In this document: positions 41,212-46,131 of the stretch, in pieces
Numbering within the stretch: position 1 is the first letter of the stretch
Layout of the letters: every line of letters starts with the position of its first letter
NCBI GenBank assembly: GCA_012800795.1
Contig: JAAZIQ010000055.1
Span: 1-46,131 of the forward strand
Direction of reading: 5' to 3'
DNA length: 46,131 bases
Source: Bacillota bacterium
GTDB taxonomy: Bacteria > Bacillota > Dethiobacteria > Dethiobacterales > Dethiobacteraceae
The notes under the pieces: model-generated
What the model was told of the DNA's origin: nothing
The model's input: the letters and a program-made list of their open reading frames with translations, nothing else
The model's database searches: none
Translations under genes and position numbers: made by a program

Positions 41212-41270
41212 GCATAGAACTGTAGGGAGCCTGATCCTACGTACTTAGAAGAAAGGAGGTAGCAAAAAAC

Positions 41271-41921
41271 GTGCAAAAAACAAAAATAGGTGGAAAAGGT
41301 TGCGAGAAGATTGCAGATGTGCAAATAGGCCAATGCGATCCCGTCTATGGCTGTCCTCCTCCGACGGAAATTGTCTGCATACTTGTGGATAAGGTTTATG
41401 ATGAGTGCAAAAATGTGCAAGTTGATGAAGTAAGATTCTGTTATGAAGCATATCCTGATAACCCCATAGTCGATGTTTTGTGTTATAAAGTCAAAATAAT
41501 TGAGGGTCCATGTTGTGAAGTCATAGCGCCTGGCCGGGTACGTGTGGCTGTAAGTTACAGAGTTAAAGTTAAATTAATCTTCGAGGATGGCTCTACACAA
41601 AAGCTGTACGAAGATAATACCGTAATTAAGACCTTTAATGTGCCGCGCGCAGGTGAAAAAGGATTATATCTCCATTGTGAGATTCCTTTCCTAGAGTGCT
41701 TGCAGGCATTTGTTGAAAGAGAAGAATTGGAAGAAGAGGTGCTGCATACTCAAATCGTAGCCTGCATTGGTAAATATACTCTACTCAAGTTACTGGCAAC
41801 TGTACAAATAGCGGTTCCTTCTTACGGATTCTGCCCAGAACCGCCTGATTGTGACGAAGTATTGGGAACATGTCCCGACTTCAATCCAGAGTGGCCGCCT
41901 TATCCTGCACAGGATCGCTAA
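41271..41921 (+). CDS. Cysteine-rich DUF3794/SPOCS-like protein, probable spore-envelope component
   Basis: A 216-residue soluble protein with about sixteen cysteines. It opens with a short segment around ADVQIGQCDPVYGCPPP, then IVCILVDKVYDECKNVQVDE near 35-54. The beta-rich middle includes CCEVIAPGRVRVAVSYRVKV near 83. The C-terminus is PSYGFCPEPPDCDEVLGTCP near 184-203. This layout resembles the clostridial cysteine-rich relatives of the SipL/SPOCS (DUF3794) proteins; the assignment is from pattern memory. Disulfide or metal cross-linking in the spore coat is likely but unproven. The start is GTG at 41271, 10 nt after AAAGGAGGT. A sigma-K-like promoter precedes it and a strong terminator follows. 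Confidence 0.75.
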   Translation: MQKTKIGGKGCEKIADVQIGQCDPVYGCPPPTEIVCILVDKVYDECKNVQVDEVRFCYEAYPDNPIVDVLCYKVKIIEGPCCEVIAPGRVRVAVSYRVKVKLIFEDGSTQKLYEDNTVIKTFNVPRAGEKGLYLHCEIPFLECLQAFVEREELEEEVLHTQIVACIGKYTLLKLLATVQIAVPSYGFCPEPPDCDEVLGTCPDFNPEWPPYPAQDR

Positions 41922-41960
41922 GAAGAGAGTTTAAGTGTGGGGGAAAATTATTCATATGAT

Positions 41961-41998
41961 AAAAAGCAGCAGGTCAAATTGCTCCTGCTGCTTTTTTT
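41961..41998 (+). terminator. Terminator after the cysteine-rich protein gene
   Basis: A 12-bp stem AAAAGCAGCAGG / CCTGCTGCTTTT (41962-41973 with 41984-41995), a 10-nt loop and a T7 run. Confidence 0.9.
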
Positions 41999-42131
41999 AA
42001 GAAAAACTTAAGATTTTAGTTCTTGGAAATTAAAAAATGTGGTTTAGAATTGGGTCAGATTTCAAGATAAGAAAGAGTATTAAGCAGCTATCGTTTGCAT
42101 TGTAAAGCATTTTTGCAGGTTTAAATTTGCT

Positions 42132-42140
42132 TTTGTCGAA
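42132..42140 (+). promoter_or_regulatory. Perfect Spo0A box upstream of the glycosyltransferase at 42274
   Basis: TTTGTCGAA matches the 0A consensus TTTGTCRAA at all nine positions, about 43 bp upstream of a possible -35. The 41922-42273 interval otherwise holds the preceding terminator and no gene. Confidence 0.5.
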
Positions 42141-42182
42141 TCTATTTAGTAATAGGGTGGTGCGGTATGTTTATCTTAGCAC

Positions 42183-42212
42183 TTGATTTGTTTAGTAAAA
42201 ATAGGACATACT
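42183..42212 (+). promoter_or_regulatory. Possible promoter of the glycosyltransferase at 42274
   Basis: TTGATT at 42183-42188 and CATACT at 42207-42212 with an 18-bp spacer, a moderate sigma-A match. An overlapping AGGACAT...GAACA could be read as sigma-H-like. Confidence 0.35.
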
Positions 42213-42273
42213 GACAGTAAGAACAGCTTATGTGAAAAAAGAGCAAGCAATTGATTCTATGGGAGGGTCTCTT

Positions 42274-43431
42274 GTGAAAATCGGCATGTTTACTGATAGT
42301 TACAAGCCGTATACAAGCGGTGTTGTCCGCTCCATTGAAACAACAAAGGCCGAGCTAGTAGCACTGGGCCATGAAGTATATATTTTTGCTCCTAATTATC
42401 CTAACTATGAAGAAGCAGAAAAGGGTGTATACCGCTTTGCTTCTATTCCGACACCGACATACCCGGATTTTGCCATAGCGCTTCCGTTTTCGTTGCATCT
42501 AAACGCAACGGTTAAAGAACTGGGTTTAGATATTATTCATGTTCATTCGCCATTTTCCATGGGATTGTTGGGGTCGAGGTGTGCCAAACGTTTTAATATA
42601 CCACTTGTCTTTACTTATCATACAATGTATGATCGGTATGTACATTATTTTCCCTTTGCCCAGAATTTATCTAAAAAAGTGGTTCTTAAACTGTCCAGCA
42701 ATTTTTGTAATCGCTGCGATTTAGTTATTACACCAACAGAAGTGGTTAAGAGGATAGTTGAACCAAATGTGCAGACAAAAGTACAGGCCCTTCCCACAGG
42801 GATTGATACTAGTGAATTCTCCTTCGTGGACCGACAATGGTTGCGGACAGAGCTAAGGATTCCTCAAGAGAAAAAGATTTTGCTTCATCTTGGCCGTCTG
42901 GGTAAGGAAAAAAATGTGGTCTTTTTGCTTCAAGCTTACAATCAAATTCGGAAGTCTCAGCCCAATACCGTATTGGTGATTGTGGGAGACGGGCCGGAGC
43001 GGGAAGCACTGCAGACCCAGGCTCAGGAAATGGGGCTGGCGCCACATGTTATTTTTACCGGCTCTATGCCGAGGGAAGCGGTAATTAACTGTTATGCCGG
43101 CGCAGATATATTTGTTTTTGCTTCCACAACCGAAACACAAGGGTTGGTATTGGGGGAAGCAAAGGCAGCGGGCTTACCCAGTGTCGCCGTAAAAGCCCTT
43201 GGTGCTTCAGAAATGGTAAATCATGGGGTGGACGGGTTTTTAACCGATCTTGCCGTGGATGAATTTTCCAAGCGCGTTTTACAGTTGCTAGAGAATGAAG
43301 AATTGCTGCGGCGCATGTCAGCAAACTGTCTCGTTACCGTGCAGGAGATTTCCTCCACCAATATGGCAAAAAAATTATTGGCTGCATATGAGGAATTGTT
43401 GGAGAATAAATGCTGCAGCCATGTGGGATAA
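42274..43431 (+). CDS. GT4 glycosyltransferase (diacylglycerol glucosyltransferase-like)
   Basis: A 385-residue GT-B enzyme. The N-terminal MKIGMFTDSYKPYTSGVVRS and IHVHSPFSMGLLG near 88, with TYHTMYDRYVHYFP near 112, are typical of the GT4 subgroup that includes alpha-glucosyl-diacylglycerol synthases. The donor half shows LPTGIDTSEF near 171, HLGRLGKEKN near 201 and the nucleotide-sugar acidic motif TTETQGLVLGEAKAAGLP near 285. Glycolipid synthesis is likely; other acceptors are possible. The frame starts earlier at 42232, but GGGAGGG at 42261-42267 supports GTG 42274. A perfect Spo0A box upstream suggests sporulation-linked control. Confidence 0.87.
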   Translation: MKIGMFTDSYKPYTSGVVRSIETTKAELVALGHEVYIFAPNYPNYEEAEKGVYRFASIPTPTYPDFAIALPFSLHLNATVKELGLDIIHVHSPFSMGLLGSRCAKRFNIPLVFTYHTMYDRYVHYFPFAQNLSKKVVLKLSSNFCNRCDLVITPTEVVKRIVEPNVQTKVQALPTGIDTSEFSFVDRQWLRTELRIPQEKKILLHLGRLGKEKNVVFLLQAYNQIRKSQPNTVLVIVGDGPEREALQTQAQEMGLAPHVIFTGSMPREAVINCYAGADIFVFASTTETQGLVLGEAKAAGLPSVAVKALGASEMVNHGVDGFLTDLAVDEFSKRVLQLLENEELLRRMSANCLVTVQEISSTNMAKKLLAAYEELLENKCCSHVG

Positions 43432-43433
43432 AG

Positions 43434-43460
43434 AAACACCCCGTTTGGGGTGTTTTAATT
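43434..43460 (+). terminator. Terminator after the glycosyltransferase
   Basis: Stem AAACACCCC / GGGGTGTTT (43434-43442 with 43447-43455) with a 4-nt loop and a T-rich tail. It just touches the stop codon of the convergent small gene. Confidence 0.8.
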
Positions 43461-43640
43461 TTCTTCAAGATTGTCCAGCAAATCTTTAATTTTAGCAGCG
43501 GTATGTCCGCTTGTTTCGGCAAATTCAAAAAAAGCTTTTCGTATTTCTTCATTATCTGTTTTTTGGGCAAAGCGTTGATAATCACGCACCTGTTCCTGTT
43601 CATTTAACATGGCTCTTTCCAAGAATGATTTAATTTCCAT
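43455..43640 (-). CDS. 61-residue half-ferritin-like protein
   Basis: A single helical hairpin, rich in Glu and aromatic residues. The spacing in NEQEQVRDYQRFAQKTDN near 13-30 and EEIRKAFFEFAETSGHTAAK near 31-50 resembles one half of a ferritin-like or rubrerythrin four-helix bundle (E...Y..FA, E....F..FAE...H). Two copies could assemble a di-iron site. The usual E-x-x-H pair is here ETSGH, so metal binding is uncertain. The ribosome binding site GGAGGTGA is strong. The gene is convergent with the glycosyltransferase and divergent from the pspC-like gene. Related ferritin-like folds occur in the CotF-type protein at 45232. Confidence 0.75.
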   Translation of the reverse strand: MEIKSFLERAMLNEQEQVRDYQRFAQKTDNEEIRKAFFEFAETSGHTAAKIKDLLDNLEEN

Positions 43641-43718
43641 TTAATCACCTCCATATAATAAGATTACCTGTCGATAACTAATTATGTATAGGATAATGGT
43701 ATAAAAAATTCTTAAGCC

Positions 43719-43731
43719 TTGTTAATAACAA
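43719..43731. repeat. Small palindrome in the divergent half-ferritin/pspC region
   Basis: TTGTTA-A-TAACAA, perfect 6-bp arms around one base. It is followed by an A/T tetranucleotide-like run (AATA repeats, about 43731-43752). It may be a shared operator for the two divergent genes. Confidence 0.4.
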
Positions 43732-43798
43732 TAAATAAATAAAATAAATAAAGGAAGATTTAAATTTTTAACGTATTCTGTATCAGGGAGGTGAAGAA

Positions 43799-44191
43799 AT
43801 GAAAAGGCTATATCGGGCACGGGAGCAGCAAATGATAGGCGGGGTATGTGCAGGTATTGCCAATTATTTTGGTATTGATGTTACTTTAGTTAGATTGGCT
43901 TGGGTAGTTGTAGGCTTGGCTGGCGGTATTGGACTTCCGGCTTACGTTATTGCCTGGATCATCATTCCTGAAGAGCCTGGCATTGATGAGCCTATAGATA
44001 TAGGGCCTGAACCGAAAGCACAACCTGCCGATACTCGTGTGCTGGGCTTAATTCTAATTGCGATAGGAGCATATTTTTTGATTCGCGAAATTTTTCCGTG
44101 GATACATTTGAGACCATATTTTTGGCCCCTAATCATAATTGCTGCCGGTGTCATGCTTCTTAGCGGCGGCCTATGGGGTGGGAAAAAATGA
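43799..44191 (+). CDS. PspC-domain membrane protein
   Basis: A 130-residue protein. Residues 1-60 are a PspC domain (KRLYRAREQQMIGGVCAGIA near 2-21, VTLVRLAWVVVGLAGGIGLP near 30-49, AYVIAWIIIPEEP near 50). Two further predicted helices (about 80-95 and 107-124) of the LiaI/LiaF-type transmembrane region follow. PspC-type proteins sense or counter envelope stress. GGGAGGTGA gives a strong ribosome binding site. Its stop overlaps the start of the next gene as ATGA, so the two are translationally coupled and probably act together at the membrane. Confidence 0.9.
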   Translation: MKRLYRAREQQMIGGVCAGIANYFGIDVTLVRLAWVVVGLAGGIGLPAYVIAWIIIPEEPGIDEPIDIGPEPKAQPADTRVLGLILIAIGAYFLIREIFPWIHLRPYFWPLIIIAAGVMLLSGGLWGGKK

Positions 44192-45075
44192 GAGCAGACC
44201 GGATTGTCCTAGGAACAGCAATGCTGCTGGTTGGTCTGATTTGGTTATGTGTTAATCTAGGTTTTATTCCTGCAGCTGCGGTTGCCAGGCTTTGGCGTTA
44301 TTGGCCTTTACTGCTCATACTATGGGGAGTGTTGTTGCTTTTTGGTAAGGGCAGCGGTAGTGGGTTAGGCTGCCTGTTGGTGATCGTCACAGCGGCGGCT
44401 TTATTCTTTACAGGAATATTTTCATTTTCTTTCCTGCGCGGTACCGGTCAGACTACTATTACCAATATCAGGCATGATGAAAATATTAAAAGTTTACGAC
44501 TGGATCTTATTCAACATGCCGGCGAATTTTATTTGCATGGCCATCATGAAAAGGACCTGCTGCAGTTGAGTCTGCAGTCCACCATTAAGCCGGAAATTAA
44601 TGAGAGTCGTGCAGGTGATGTGGCGGAAGTTACCATACGTGATCCGGAGAATTCTCTTAATTTAAATAAGCGTTTTTCCCGCTGGGATATTGCTGTGCAG
44701 GAAAATTTTCCGCTGGAGATTAAATTAAGAACGGGTGCAACCAATGCGGATTTAGATCTTGCGCACTTAAATGTTACCAGCCTGAATATTAAAGCAGGGG
44801 CCGGTGAGCTGGCAATTAATTTGGGCCCGGCAGTTAAAAGGATTTCAGTGGAAAGCGGAGCCTGCAGTATTGACATAAAAGTTCCTCATGATATTGGTGT
44901 GCGCCTCAAGACAAGCGGTGCCTTAATTAGTGTGGACAGTGAAGGTGGGCATATTCTTAGTGTGGGAGACCGCCTCTACGAAAGTAAGGATTTAGAAAAA
45001 AAGAAAGCTATTGTGGCGATTGAAATCAAAGCTGCTGCGGGTAGCATTACATTGCATAATTATCAAGCCATATGA
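44188..45075 (+). CDS. LiaF/DUF4097-type membrane-anchored beta-solenoid protein
   Basis: A 295-residue protein. The N-terminal ~90 residues have about three predicted helices of the LiaF-type TM region (ILWGVLLLFGKGSGSGLG near 46). The rest is a beta-rich toastrack-like domain with regular short strands (LKIRTG-type repeats: EIKLRTGATNADLDLAHLN, NIKAGAGELAINLG, VESGACSIDIKVP). Such proteins regulate envelope-stress two-component systems or scaffold PspC. An ATG at 44173 is also in frame, but GGGTGGG with 6-nt spacing supports 44188, overlapping the pspC-like stop. No two-component genes are in the window, so the partner is unknown. Confidence 0.85.
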   Translation: MRADRIVLGTAMLLVGLIWLCVNLGFIPAAAVARLWRYWPLLLILWGVLLLFGKGSGSGLGCLLVIVTAAALFFTGIFSFSFLRGTGQTTITNIRHDENIKSLRLDLIQHAGEFYLHGHHEKDLLQLSLQSTIKPEINESRAGDVAEVTIRDPENSLNLNKRFSRWDIAVQENFPLEIKLRTGATNADLDLAHLNVTSLNIKAGAGELAINLGPAVKRISVESGACSIDIKVPHDIGVRLKTSGALISVDSEGGHILSVGDRLYESKDLEKKKAIVAIEIKAAAGSITLHNYQAI

Positions 45076-45186
45076 ATGAAGTGATCAAGAACACCTAAAA
45101 GTAAAAATGCCGGTATTATCGCTTTTTATAAGTTGTGCACACTGTTTGGGGAAAATTATGCGGAAGTTGCCGGGGAGATAAGGAAT

Positions 45187-45230
45187 AAAACACCTCTTAT
45201 TGCAGACACTTTTAATAGGAGGTGTTTTTT
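45187..45230 (+). promoter_or_regulatory. Hairpin sequestering the cotF-type ribosome binding site, terminator-like
   Basis: AAAACACCTCTTATT (45187-45201) pairs with AATAGGAGGTGTTTT (45214-45228) over 15 positions with a single G-U, leaving a 12-nt loop. The right arm contains the complete AGGAGGTG ribosome binding site and ends in a T6 run, directly before AATG. It could therefore act as an intrinsic terminator, an anti-Shine-Dalgarno switch, or both. Confidence 0.75.
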
Positions 45231-45231
45231 A

Positions 45232-45720
45232 ATGCAGTTAACGCAAAAAGAGAGAATGCTTTTAGAGGATCAGAAGAAACATGAAGAGATCTGTATAAAA
45301 AAATACACGGAAGCAGCGCAAAAAGCTAATGACCCTCAACTTGCACAGTTATTTCAAAGTTATGCGGACCAAGAGCGACAGCATTATCAAACAATAGAAC
45401 AGATTTTAAACGGGCAGATCCCCAATATGCAGCAGCAACAAGGCCAGCAAGGCAGCCAGCAAGGTGGAGAGGCGGGGCAGCAGGCAGGACAGAATATGTC
45501 AAATTCCAATACCGGTTTAGTTTCCCAGGCAGATGCGGATCTTTGCAATGATTTGCTGATGACGGAGAAATATGTCTCAGGTACTTATGATACGGCAATT
45601 TTTGAATGTAAAAATTCTCAAATCCGCCAGGTACTAAACCATATTCAAAAGGAAGAACAACAGCACGGTGAAGGTATTTTTAACTATATGCAGCAAAAAG
45701 GGATGTATCAGCCCCAGTAA
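45232..45720 (+). CDS. CotF-type spore coat protein
   Basis: A 162-residue protein built of two ferritin-like coat-F helical hairpins: a first pair (about 5-63, KERMLLEDQKKHEEICIKKY and ADQERQHYQTIEQILNG) and a second (about 104-160, DADLCNDLLMTEKYVSGTYD and VLNHIQKEEQQHGEGIFNYM). They are joined by a Gln/Gly-rich low-complexity linker (about 67-90). CotF-family proteins are spore coat components in Bacillus and Clostridia. The ATG at 45232, 7 nt after AGGAGGTG, is the true start; the frame itself extends to 45133. Its ribosome binding site lies in a strong hairpin. Confidence 0.88.
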   Translation: MQLTQKERMLLEDQKKHEEICIKKYTEAAQKANDPQLAQLFQSYADQERQHYQTIEQILNGQIPNMQQQQGQQGSQQGGEAGQQAGQNMSNSNTGLVSQADADLCNDLLMTEKYVSGTYDTAIFECKNSQIRQVLNHIQKEEQQHGEGIFNYMQQKGMYQPQ

Positions 45721-45725
45721 AAGTA

Positions 45726-45760
45726 AAACCACGGGAAAAACATAGCCCGTGGTTTATCTT
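45726..45760 (+). terminator. Terminator-like hairpin after the cotF-type gene
   Basis: Stem AAACCACGGG / CCCGTGGTTT (45726-45735 with 45746-45755) and a 10-nt loop, with a poor T-run. The same stem sequence recurs at 45913-45947. Confidence 0.65.
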
Positions 45761-45912
45761 ATGAAACTTTTTCTTGCAGTGGGCTGAACATAAGCAAGCA
45801 AAGTGTTGTTTGCTTCGATTTTTGTCAGTACGCGCTACTGTTTTTCTTACAGCCAATGGGTAAAGACCTGGATAACAATAATGGACCTAATAAAGAAACG
45901 CAAATCCAACAA
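45756..45912. other. Non-coding gap between the two matching hairpins
   Basis: No gene is seen. One weak hairpin AAGCAAA-N6-TTTGCTT occurs at 45796-45815, followed by a short T-run. The rest is unremarkable spacer. Confidence 0.5.
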
Positions 45913-45947
45913 AAAACCACGGGAAGCTTAGAAAGTCCCGTGGTTTT
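45911..45947 (-). terminator. Terminator of the tRNA-Pro gene (minus strand)
   Basis: On the minus strand AAAACCACGGGA / TCCCGTGGTTTT (45947-45936 with 45924-45913) runs into T6. It lies 12 nt past the tRNA CCA end and was presumably its original terminator. Confidence 0.75.
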
Positions 45948-45959
45948 CGTATTCTTTGC

Positions 45960-46004
45960 TGGTCGGAGCGACAGGATTTGAACCTGCGACCTCTTGGTCC
46001 CGAA
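45960..46004 (-). pseudogene. 3' fragment of tRNA-Pro(CGG), probable integration-site remnant
   Basis: Read on the minus strand, the 45 nt are in order: anticodon loop TTCGGGA (anticodon CGG), anticodon 3' stem CCAAG, variable loop AGGTC, T-stem GCAGG, T-loop TTCAAAT, T-stem CCTGT, acceptor 3' strand CGCTCCG, A and encoded CCA. The sequence 5' of the loop (CGTTC) does not pair with CCAAG, and no D-arm or 5' acceptor strand is present. The similarity therefore stops exactly at the anticodon loop. This is where many tyrosine recombinases cross over, and a displaced 3' end is left at one side of the element. Confidence 0.85.
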
Positions 46005-46015
46005 GAACGTGGGAG

Positions 46016-46117
46016 ATATTCCCTTTAGTTCCTCTATATGCCCTCAAGTCCCTATTTTACTGCATTCCTTACACTGGCAAGTCCTACTATATTCCCTTGC
46101 GTGGAATCATATTCCCT
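46016..46117 (+). repeat. Three direct copies of ATATTCCCT, possible integrase arm sites
   Basis: ATATTCCCT occurs at 46016-46024, 46089-46097 and 46109-46117, all in one orientation, beginning 12 bp past the tRNA fragment. Short direct repeats beside an att core are typical arm-type binding sites of tyrosine integrases. No coding frame is evident in 46005-46131. Confidence 0.6.
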
Positions 46118-46131
46118 CTGGAAGTGTGTAC

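Noticed and set aside
41109-41420. N-terminal extension of the minus-strand 482-residue protein
   Set aside because: The extension overlaps the divergent cysteine-rich gene, has cysteine- and phenylalanine-rich shadow composition, and ignores the strong GGAGGG before the ATG at 41108.
45960-46050. A complete tRNA gene at the right end
   Set aside because: The sequence 5' of the anticodon loop does not pair with the anticodon 3' stem, and no D-arm or 5' acceptor strand can be found, so only a 3' fragment is present.
1-46131. CRISPR array, insertion sequence or transposase
   Set aside because: No regularly spaced repeats and no transposase-like proteins were seen on either strand. The only mobile-element evidence is the tRNA remnant at the right edge.

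Overview
The window is a stretch of chromosome from an anaerobic, endospore-forming Firmicute, most likely of class Clostridia. The evidence is the sporulation gene set (spoVT, spoIIE, yabP, yabQ, a spoVB-like flippase, a SpoIID-type lipoprotein, a CotF-type coat protein), the moderately AT-rich DNA with strong AGGAGG ribosome binding sites and frequent GTG/TTG starts, and the presence of formate-tetrahydrofolate ligase. I do not assign a genus.

The first 32 kb follow the classical Firmicute order glmU-prs-ctc-pth-mfd-spoVT-spoVB-like-mazG-yabP-yabQ-divIC-yabR-spoIIE-tilS-hpt-ftsH-coaX. Relative to Bacillus, fin (between pth and mfd) and the S4-domain gene yabO are missing. Several genes are interposed: a minimal PrsW-like membrane protein, a UroD/corrinoid-methyltransferase-like enzyme, HU, a SpoIID/LytB lipoprotein, a Ppx/GppA phosphatase, a convergent YdcZ-type transporter, feoB-feoA, a MobA-like nucleotidyltransferase, formate-THF ligase, a folate ECF transporter (folT) behind a tetrahydrofolate riboswitch, and birA. 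Most units have a recognisable sigma-A promoter and an intrinsic terminator. spoIIE has the unusual 21-bp-spaced promoter with Spo0A boxes, and spoVT has a sigma-G-like promoter.

From 32 to 38 kb there are two self-contained regulated modules. One is marR-MATE efflux pump-sanA/ydcF, with a perfect 18-bp operator palindrome over the marR leader. The other is znuA-znuC-znuB-zur for zinc uptake, with a long AT-rich palindrome upstream.

From 38 to 45.7 kb the content becomes accessory and spore-envelope-like. It holds two GT4 glycosyltransferases, a secreted CAP/SCP protein, a 482-residue beta-rich plus coiled-coil protein of no family I recognise, a divergent cysteine-rich DUF3794/SPOCS-like protein, a half-ferritin, a PspC plus LiaF-like pair, and a CotF-type protein whose ribosome binding site is buried in a 15-bp terminator-like hairpin. 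Two of these genes have good sigma-K promoter matches and one has a perfect Spo0A box, so this part looks like a late-sporulation envelope locus.

The right edge holds only the 3' 45 nt of a tRNA-Pro(CGG) gene, cut exactly at the anticodon loop and followed by three copies of ATATTCCCT. This is the expected appearance of one end of an element integrated into a tRNA gene. The element itself would lie beyond the window.
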